A stretch of DNA of 11,985 bases from NCBI GenBank assembly GCA_945871625.1, contig CAMBWL010000018.1, positions 1 through 11,985 of the forward strand, given 5' to 3'. Position numbers and translations under genes: made by a program. The DNA comes from Bifidobacterium breve (GTDB lineage: Bacteria > Actinomycetota > Acidimicrobiia > Acidimicrobiales > Ilumatobacteraceae). Position 1 is the stretch's first letter. Each line of letters starts with the position of its first letter. The notes below the pieces were generated by a model, which was given only the letters and a program-made list of their open reading frames with translations, had not been told where the DNA came from and ran no database searches. Positions 8,101 through 11,985 of the stretch are shown one piece after another.

Positions 8101-8706
8101 TGGATTTGTTTCAATCTGCAACGGAATGCCGTGGTCTTGCAACTCGATAAAAAAATTGTCTTTGCCAAAGATGTCCTGTAGCCGGGCCGCAGTTTTTAAT
8201 GCTTCTTCGTCTTTGCCATTTTTGAGCGCCTGCAGAACATGTCCACCCAAACACCCGGATGTTGCGATCAATCCTGAACTGTATTTAGTCAGCAACTCCC
8301 AATCCATTCGCGGCTGGTAGTAATAGCCTTCAAGAAATGCGAGGCTCGCCAACTGAATCAAATTTTTGTAGCCAACATTGTTTTCGGCAAGAAGCGTCAA
8401 GTGATAATAAAGTTTTTTTCCAGCCTCGGTGTCGCCGCCACTGTCGTCAATGCGCCCGCGGCGAGTTGGGCGTTCATGGCGTGATTCGTAGGCCATATAT
8501 GCCTCGGTACCGATCACGGGTTTGATGCCGCGCTTGGTGCACTCTTTATAAAAATCTATTACCCCATACATATTGCCGTGGTCGGTAATACCAAGAGCCG
8601 ATTGGCCATCGGCCTCTGCACGACCCACAAGTTCGTCGAGCCGTGACGCTCCATCGAGCATCGAAAATTCTGTGTGAACGTGTAGGTGCGTAAACGACTT
8701 ACCCAT
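5179..8706 (-). CDS. dnaE: DNA polymerase III alpha subunit (replicative DnaE, DnaE1 type)
   Basis: This 1175-residue protein is the complete catalytic subunit of the replicative polymerase. The N-terminal PHP domain (about 5-225) has the full set of metal-ligand positions: His9, His11, Asp18, His43, Glu68, His102, Cys152, Asp220, His222. This matches the proofreading-competent PHP site known from mycobacterial DnaE1. The polymerase catalytic aspartates are Asp413 and Asp415 in MPDIDMDF and Asp586 in LKIDILGLR. Other landmarks are PGRGSAAG (372-379), the PGPMG region near 667-671, YAFGKSHAYGYA (776-787), a helix-hairpin-helix region near 886-915, a candidate clamp-binding stretch QGVMSLF (943-949) and a C-terminal OB fold (about 1018-1098). 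Length and PHP integrity favour DnaE1 over the shorter mutagenic DnaE2/ImuC. No intein interrupts it. ATG 8706 overlaps the bpa stop by one base, so translation is likely coupled. Confidence 0.97.
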   Translation of the reverse strand: MGKSFTHLHVHTEFSMLDGASRLDELVGRAEADGQSALGITDHGNMYGVIDFYKECTKRGIKPVIGTEAYMAYESRHERPTRRGRIDDSGGDTEAGKKLYYHLTLLAENNVGYKNLIQLASLAFLEGYYYQPRMDWELLTKYSSGLIATSGCLGGHVLQALKNGKDEEALKTAARLQDIFGKDNFFIELQDHGIPLQIETNPKLVEISKKIGAPLLATNDCHYTNREDSGSHDALLCVQTGCTIHDPNRLKFEGHEHYLKTAEEMRWLFREQPTSCDNTLWIAERAKVDIQFNVPVLPNFPIPAGFADDHAYLEHLTWIGAKQRWGEKLAAEVVERVAYELLTIKTMGFSSYFLIVWDLVHYAREKSIRVGPGRGSAAGCAVAYSLQITDLDPIKYDLLFERFLNPGRRSMPDIDMDFDSRYRDEMIRYASEKYGRDHVAQIITFGTIKARNAVRDAARVLDYPYGLGDKIAKLMPPVVMGRDTPLKYCFEEDDQHKDGFRAASDLRALYESDPDVKTIIKTARGLEGLKRSVGIHAAAVVITKEKLTEYLPIQRKAEPGQQAEHAPIVTQYEMHAVEELGLLKIDILGLRNLDVITDTNKMIQELRDPNFDIDKAPFDDVKTYELLRRGDTIGVFQLESPNIRALVRSMVPGTIDDLAAIVALYRPGPMGANMHNDFADFKNGRKSPQIFHPDAQDLLGDTYGLMIYQESMMRVAQKFAGYSLEKADDLRKACGKKNRADMKKQRASFEQGCIDRGYGQDLGETLFDSIENFADYAFGKSHAYGYAFIAYQTAYLKANYPIEYIACLLTSVKASYERAAIFLADARASNITVKTPDVNTSGVDFVPVISGDQRVISFGLSAIRNVGEALVSQLVEFRRANGPFTSFYDFADRAPVSTLNKRTVESLIKAGAFDSLGHPRKGLLLVFESIIENTLNRRRERDQGVMSLFESTADSASTYSEQIEIPAINYEKSEQLKIEREMLGLYVSDHPLRGVEGQLRRKVECSLADLEERGDSAYLTLGGVITAVNRKFTRKGDQMAIITIEDLQGSLDVNIFPKTYASYGHLIQEDTIVTVRGRLDKREDSHIAFNAQELKIVEPMRPSDLSLHIELAGRSLSQEDIVNLQELLKDHGGQTPVQLHMPGGKSLRLAPEFNVDIDRAIGVLRASYGNSVYIG

Positions 8707-9185
8707 TACAGGTAAGTTCCCGGACGATCCCCCGGTTGTGCATTGGGCGTTTGACCCGACTGAATTTGTCGTTGATCAGATTGCTGACGCATTGATAGTT
8801 GCTGCGCAAACATCGTGGCCTGAATGCCGTGAAACAAACCTTCAAGCCAACCAACCAACTGCGCTTTGGCCACGCGCAACTCAGCATCTGACGGCACTTC
8901 ACCGTCGTTAAATGGCAACGCCAACATTCGCAACTCTTCTTGCAGATCAGGCGACAACGCTTCGGTCAATTCGACGATCGAGCGCTCGTAAATTTCGGCC
9001 AGTCGCTCGCGTGACGGCGTATCCAATGTCATCGAGTGGACTTCGTCGAGCAATTGTTTGATCATCGAACCAATTCGCATTACTTTGGCAGGTGCCGTGA
9101 CGGTCTCGAGCACACTTTCTTCTTGCTCAACGATCACTTCGGTCTTCGGGTCTGATTCAACAGGTTTATCTTCAGGGCTTTTCAT
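8706..9185 (-). CDS. bpa: Bacterial proteasome activator Bpa/PafE (DUF2587)
   Basis: This 159-residue protein is a close relative of mycobacterial Bpa/PafE, an ATP-independent ring-forming activator that opens the 20S proteasome gate and feeds it unfolded proteins without pupylation. An acidic, probably disordered N-terminus (1-30) precedes the conserved core: AKVMRIGSMIKQLLDEV (33-49), an amphipathic helix, LPFNDGEVPSDAELRVAKAQ (90-109) and LVGWLEGLFHGIQATMFAQQ (110-129). A low-complexity Gln-rich linker then leads to the C-terminal tetrapeptide Gly-Thr-Tyr-Leu (156-159), the position of the GQYL proteasome-docking tail in mycobacteria. The core predicts a four-helix bundle that oligomerises. 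The gene lies 18 bases after the phosphodiesterase gene with no strong Shine-Dalgarno, and its TAA overlaps the dnaE ATG as TAATG. Its presence implies prcA/prcB elsewhere in this genome. Confidence 0.93.
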   Translation of the reverse strand: MKSPEDKPVESDPKTEVIVEQEESVLETVTAPAKVMRIGSMIKQLLDEVHSMTLDTPSRERLAEIYERSIVELTEALSPDLQEELRMLALPFNDGEVPSDAELRVAKAQLVGWLEGLFHGIQATMFAQQLSMRQQSDQRQIQSGQTPNAQPGDRPGTYL

Positions 9186-9203
9186 GGTGGGTCGCCAAAC
9201 TTA

Positions 9204-10325
9204 TCACTTAACTGCCGTTGCGAGCAACGGCACATCTAGTTCATCGTCTGTCAAAGCACCGTGACGACATTGCAATAAATATGCCCCAGTTTCGGCGCCG
9301 TCATCAAAGCTAACTGGGTCACGAGCGACGAGTGCCACGTCGCCCAGACGCTTTCGGGTGGACGCTCCAAGTCGCGGTCCGAGCCAATTTTCGTCAATCA
9401 CCTGTTCTTTGCTGACAACCCACGCACAATCAGAGTGATGCGACTCGGCGCGAGCTAACAACTCAACTTGCGTGCCGCCATGCGCATGAAGCCACCTAAA
9501 TCTGCCTTCACCAGATTGATAACTAGTCATCGCCAGCACTTCTGCGTGAGGTGATTTGGTATTCGATCCAACCATAACTTGACCATGATCTGCAGTTACC
9601 AAAAGCACCGAGTTCGGCGTGAGAACCTCTTGGATGTCTTTGACGATTTGATCAGCGCTACGCAACTCGGCTTCATAAAAAGGACCGAATCCACGCTCAT
9701 GGGCGATCTTGTCGACACCGTCGTAGTAGGCGTATACAAATTTTTCACCACTGCGCAGCAGTTGCCCGACTTCAACGGCGATGCTTGAAGCCGCACGCCA
9801 ACCTCGCGCTCGCACGCCGCGCAAATGTGCTTCGGTAAAAGCCGAACCTTCCAGTTCGGCTTTGCTCAAAACCGGCACGCTTGCGCCCATGAACGGTGGG
9901 CAGGGCTGAATCAGGTCGGGTGGATACATATTTCTGAGATCGCCCTTCTCGTCGCCCCATTTGAGCATTTGCATCACTCGCCCGCCCATGTCGATGCGAT
10001 AACCAACTAGGCCGTGCTCGGCAGGCGCGAGACCAGTGGTGATTGAAGTGAGCGCGCTTACTGTTGTCGTCGGAGCCACCGTCGTGATCGCCGAACCTTG
10101 CATCGCAGCCAGCGTCGGACATTGCTGGATATTTTTTTGCAACTGATGCCAACCCAAACCATCGATCACCAACAGAACTACCTGTCGGGCATTTTGCACG
10201 CAACTCGGCATCCAATCAGGAACTTCTTTTGTGCCGCTGGGGCCGAGCAACGCAGGAATGATGCCAGTGACACAGCCATTTTTGTAGTTAGGAAGCCGCG
10301 GACCGGTCGTGAGTGAAGTTGCCAT
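9204..10325 (-). CDS. Type I phosphodiesterase/nucleotide pyrophosphatase family protein (alkaline phosphatase superfamily)
   Basis: This 373-residue metalloenzyme of the NPP/alkaline-phosphatase superfamily should hydrolyse a phosphodiester or phosphomonoester with two metal ions, probably zinc. Expected residues are all visible: Asp55 in LLVIDGLG; the nucleophile motif APTTTVSALTSITTG (84-98), where alignment with the NPP motif puts the nucleophile at Thr88; Asp205 and His209 in YYDGVDKIAHERG; Asp246-His247 in TADHG; and His355 in CRHGALTDDEL. No signal peptide or membrane helix is apparent, so it looks cytoplasmic, unlike many secreted family members. The natural substrate is unknown. It is the first gene of a minus-strand run ending in bpa and dnaE, starts at ATG 10325 behind a good ribosome site, and diverges from the Rrf2 regulator. 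Confidence 0.88.
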   Translation of the reverse strand: MATSLTTGPRLPNYKNGCVTGIIPALLGPSGTKEVPDWMPSCVQNARQVVLLVIDGLGWHQLQKNIQQCPTLAAMQGSAITTVAPTTTVSALTSITTGLAPAEHGLVGYRIDMGGRVMQMLKWGDEKGDLRNMYPPDLIQPCPPFMGASVPVLSKAELEGSAFTEAHLRGVRARGWRAASSIAVEVGQLLRSGEKFVYAYYDGVDKIAHERGFGPFYEAELRSADQIVKDIQEVLTPNSVLLVTADHGQVMVGSNTKSPHAEVLAMTSYQSGEGRFRWLHAHGGTQVELLARAESHHSDCAWVVSKEQVIDENWLGPRLGASTRKRLGDVALVARDPVSFDDGAETGAYLLQCRHGALTDDELDVPLLATAVK

Positions 10326-10331
10326 GTTGTG

Positions 10332-10337
10332 CCCCTT
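10332..10337 (-). promoter_or_regulatory. Ribosome binding site of the phosphodiesterase gene
   Basis: Read on the minus strand this is AAGGGG, six bases ahead of ATG 10325. It is the clearest Shine-Dalgarno in the phosphodiesterase-bpa-dnaE run, which fits this being the first gene of the transcript. Confidence 0.6.
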
Positions 10338-10365
10338 GAGAGTAGTGCAGCCCTATTCGCGCAGG

Positions 10366-10382
10366 AGTGCAATTTCAGCACT
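10366..10382. promoter_or_regulatory. Candidate operator: AGTGC-N7-GCACT inverted repeat
   Basis: A 17-bp imperfect palindrome with perfect 5-bp arms, AGTGC (10366-10370) and GCACT (10378-10382), lies in the 82-base spacer between the divergent phosphodiesterase and Rrf2 genes. It covers the place where a -35 element for the Rrf2 gene would fall, so it could be the site where this regulator represses itself. Arms this short can occur by chance. Confidence 0.3.
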
Positions 10383-10395
10383 GGTCTGAGTGTCA

Positions 10396-10401
10396 TAGTA
10401 T
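10396..10401 (+). promoter_or_regulatory. Candidate -10 element for a leaderless Rrf2 mRNA
   Basis: TAGTAT keeps the TA...T framework of a -10 box and ends six bases before the GTG start at 10408, so transcription would begin at or next to the start codon. No convincing Shine-Dalgarno is present (only AGGG three bases upstream of GTG), and no good -35 is seen. Leaderless mRNAs are common in actinomycetes. The overlapping TACTAT on the other strand (10395-10400) could serve the divergent gene. Confidence 0.35.
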
Positions 10402-10407
10402 TAGGGC

Positions 10408-10854
10408 GTGCGAATTTCTACCCGGGGTGATTACGCCTGTCGTGCCCTTCTCTCGCTTAGTTTGCATGCCGAGCAAGCCGAGCCGACTTCGGTGCGTGAC
10501 ATCGCCGAACGCACCGCCCTTCCCCAGCCTTATCTTGAGCAAATTCTCTTGGCACTCAAAGGCGCCGGCATCGTCAAATCAAAGCGCGGGGTTGGAGGTG
10601 GCTACATCTTGGCCAAACCAGCCGGCGAAATTCGTCTTTCAGAAATTATCTCGGCGGTAGACGGACCAATTTCTGTCGGCGATTTTGGTGAGCCACACAA
10701 AGATGGTTCTTGCGACCATGAAGGTCAATGTGTATTGCTGGCCGTGTGGAACCTGGCTAGTGAACACATGCGTGAGCATCTAGCCAAATACACACTCGAA
10801 GAAATTGTGGCAATTTCCAAAGGTGCCGCAGCCTGGCCAACTGTCAAAAAATAG
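10408..10854 (+). CDS. Rrf2 family transcriptional regulator
   Basis: This 148-residue protein is an Rrf2-family DNA-binding regulator, a dimeric winged-helix family that often senses redox state, NO or iron-sulfur status (IscR, NsrR, RsrR). The N-terminus MRISTRGDYACRALLSLSLH and the helix-turn-helix region SVRDIAERTALPQPYLEQIL (28-47) are typical, followed by the wing sequence KSKRGVGGGYILAKP (57-71). Three cysteines are present: Cys11, Cys102 and Cys108. The last two, in CDHEGQC, match two of the three cluster ligands of IscR-type members; the place six residues further on holds Trp114. Whether a cluster binds is therefore open. The start is GTG at 10408, chosen because the family N-terminus begins there. 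It is divergent from the phosphodiesterase-bpa-dnaE run and convergent with the rluD-type gene. Targets are unknown; autoregulation is plausible. Confidence 0.92.
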   Translation: MRISTRGDYACRALLSLSLHAEQAEPTSVRDIAERTALPQPYLEQILLALKGAGIVKSKRGVGGGYILAKPAGEIRLSEIISAVDGPISVGDFGEPHKDGSCDHEGQCVLLAVWNLASEHMREHLAKYTLEEIVAISKGAAAWPTVKK

Positions 10855-10873
10855 ACAGTTTTGCAAAATTTTT
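10839..10873 (+). terminator. Likely intrinsic terminator of the Rrf2 gene
   Basis: AACTGTC (10839-10845) and GACAGTT (10854-10860) form a perfect 7-bp stem with an 8-base A-rich loop. After it come TTGCAAAA and a T-rich run ending in TTTTT (10869-10873). The stem begins inside the last codons and uses part of the TAG stop. The T-tract is not immediately adjacent, so strength is uncertain. It also lies between convergent genes, but reading leftward there is no T-tract after the stem, so it is best assigned to the plus strand. Confidence 0.5.
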
Positions 10874-11842
10874 CTAGTCGGTACCTTGCGAGCACTTGGC
10901 CAAGACTGCAGAAAAATCTTGCGGTAGTGCAACGTTGAATTTCATTTCTTTGCCAGTCACCGGATGATCGAATTGCAAACTAGTTGCGTGCAGCATCGGC
11001 CTTGGTGATGAGAGCACACTTCTCGCACCGCCATAGATGACATCGCCGACCACGCCATGCCCCAAGGTTGCCAAATGCACACGAATCTGATGCGTACGCC
11101 CGGTCTCTAAGCCACACTCGAGAAGCGAACAATCCACTGGCAAATTAAAAGCCCGTTGAACTTCATAGGTTGTTCGGGCGACTTTTCCGCCCGCTAGAAC
11201 CGACATCTTCGTCGGGTCGCGTTGATCGCGACCAAGTGGCGCATCAATCACGCCAGAAGCCGCGCTCATATGACCCCAAACCAGCGCCAAATATCTTCTT
11301 ACAACAACTCGACGAGACAGTGCATCAACCAGAGCTTCATAGGCACGATTGGTACGCGCCATCACCATCAGACCTGTGGTGCCCGCATCGAGTCGGTGAA
11401 CTACACCTGGGCGAAACGGATCACCGACAGTTGCTACCTCGGGGAATTTTGCCAACACGGCGTTGACGAGTGTGCCGGTCGGGTTGCCCGCGCCCGGATG
11501 AACAACGATGCCCGCTTGCTTGTTGATCACGATCACATCCTCGTCTGAGTAAACAATTTCAATGTTGATGTTCGGTTCGGGCAACGGCAACTGCTTCTTG
11601 GGTAGTAAAGCAAGTTCAACTTGTATTTGCTGACCTTCTGTCACTTTTAATTTTCCCGCTTTGACCGCGACACCGTCGACTTTTACTGCACCTGCGTCAA
11701 TCAAGGCGGCGGCGGCGGCCCGGGGAATGTCGGCGACAAGCGAAACAATGCGATCCACGCGTTGACCAGCCAAAGCTGCGGGCACAAATTCATCGATCAC
11801 GCGCGGGACAGATTCATCGGCACCAAAAGTCTCTTGATTCAT
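10874..11842 (-). CDS. rluD: RluA-family 23S rRNA pseudouridine synthase (RluD-like)
   Basis: This 322-residue protein converts uridine to pseudouridine in RNA; RluD members modify helix 69 of 23S rRNA. An S4 RNA-binding domain (about 18-77, including GQRVDRIVSLV and GAVKVDGVAVKAG) precedes the catalytic domain. The active-site motif is GVVHRLDAGTTGLMV, with catalytic Asp152. Other conserved blocks are INKQAGIVVHPGAG (106-119), ETGRTHQIRVHLATLGHGVVGD (246-267) and RPMLHATSL (281-289). The length is normal. The start at ATG 11842 is chosen because the ATG overlaps the lspA TGA as ATGA; the open frame runs 33 codons further upstream but that part lies inside lspA. The lspA-rluD order is common in bacteria. 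The exact uridine target cannot be assigned from sequence, so another RluA-family specificity is possible. Confidence 0.93.
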   Translation of the reverse strand: MNQETFGADESVPRVIDEFVPAALAGQRVDRIVSLVADIPRAAAAALIDAGAVKVDGVAVKAGKLKVTEGQQIQVELALLPKKQLPLPEPNINIEIVYSDEDVIVINKQAGIVVHPGAGNPTGTLVNAVLAKFPEVATVGDPFRPGVVHRLDAGTTGLMVMARTNRAYEALVDALSRRVVVRRYLALVWGHMSAASGVIDAPLGRDQRDPTKMSVLAGGKVARTTYEVQRAFNLPVDCSLLECGLETGRTHQIRVHLATLGHGVVGDVIYGGARSVLSSPRPMLHATSLQFDHPVTGKEMKFNVALPQDFSAVLAKCSQGTD

Positions 11843-11985
11843 GACTTGTTCTTCAATCTCGCATTGACTATCGATGAGTAGATCAACAAAGTTGCACCAA
11901 TCGTCACCGATGAGTCGGCAATGTTGAAAACCGGAAACCACTGCAGATCAATAAAATCAACCACTGCCCCACCTAGCCAGGCTTC
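11839..11985 (-). CDS. lspA: Lipoprotein signal peptidase II, C-terminal part
   Basis: Read on the minus strand, the last 147 bases encode 48 residues plus TGA. The segment contains GGAVVDFIDLQWFPVFNIADSS, split here as the GxVVDFI membrane-proximal motif and the FNIADS motif. Both are signatures of LspA, the inner-membrane aspartyl peptidase that cuts the signal peptide of prolipoproteins. The Asp in FNIADS is one of the two catalytic aspartates; the other lies outside the window. A last hydrophobic helix (TIGATLLIYSSIV) and a short basic cytoplasmic tail follow. The stop overlaps the rluD start by four bases. Confidence 0.9.
   Translation of the reverse strand, partial: EAWLGGAVVDFIDLQWFPVFNIADSSVTIGATLLIYSSIVNARLKNKS

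Noticed and set aside
5179..8706. Intein or split in dnaE
   Set aside because: The length and continuous order of PHP, polymerase and OB motifs leave no room for an insertion.
9772..10215. 147-codon minus-strand frame within the phosphodiesterase gene
   Set aside because: It is a shifted frame of a gene whose catalytic motifs are all present in the annotated frame; the translation looks compositionally random.
10326..10407. LexA/SOS box ahead of the dnaE-containing operon
   Set aside because: No GAAC...GTTC-type palindrome is present in the spacer, so I see no SOS control.
11843..11941. Upstream extension of the rluD frame by 33 codons
   Set aside because: This part is the lspA 3' end in another frame; the ATGA overlap and the family N-terminus support ATG 11842.
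1..11985. Defence, mobile-element or CRISPR system
   Set aside because: No nuclease/toxin pairs, transposases, integrases, att-like repeats or spaced direct repeats were found; gene content is mainly housekeeping with uniform composition.

Overview
The window looks like chromosomal DNA of an actinomycete with roughly balanced base composition. The best lineage marker is a bacterial proteasome activator (Bpa/PafE, DUF2587) homologue, a protein known from Actinomycetota that carry a 20S proteasome. An actinobacterial-type DnaE with an intact PHP site, an InhA-like FabI tail and the lspA-rluD-dnaE neighbourhood agree with this. The modest GC content suggests an Acidimicrobiia/Ilumatobacter-like freshwater or marine lineage rather than a high-GC soil genus, but that is inference. 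Nothing points to a plasmid, phage or genomic island. I see no tRNA, rRNA, CRISPR array, insertion sequence or transposase.

Layout: (1) Positions 1-3821, plus strand: the 3' end of fabI (enoyl-ACP reductase), a secreted subtilisin-family protease starting directly after the fabI stop, and a YyaL/DUF255 thioredoxin-fold protein 19 bases further on. (2) Positions 3811-5088, minus strand: a hypothetical protein with a possible GNAT-like core, then a nitroreductase 9 bases later; the nitroreductase tail overlaps the yyaL tail by 11 bp in convergent orientation. (3) Positions 5179-10325, minus strand: a compact run of a nucleotide pyrophosphatase/alkaline-phosphatase-superfamily protein, bpa, and dnaE. 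The bpa stop and dnaE start overlap (TAATG). (4) Positions 10408-10854, plus strand: an Rrf2-family regulator divergent from that operon, with a likely leaderless GTG start, a small inverted repeat upstream and a terminator-like hairpin at its end. (5) Positions 10874-11985, minus strand: the 3' end of lspA overlapping an rluD-type pseudouridine synthase by four bases (ATGA).

Together these are mostly housekeeping functions: fatty-acid synthesis, DNA replication, ATP-independent proteasome activation, lipoprotein maturation and rRNA modification, plus accessory enzymes. No clearly new multi-gene system is visible. The points most worth a second look are the coupling of a proteasome activator to the replicative polymerase with an unstudied phosphodiesterase ahead of both, the altered GTYL proteasome-docking tail, the cysteine-bounded C-terminal modules of the protease, an Rrf2 regulator that lacks one of the usual three cluster cysteines, and the unrecognised 218-residue protein beside the nitroreductase.
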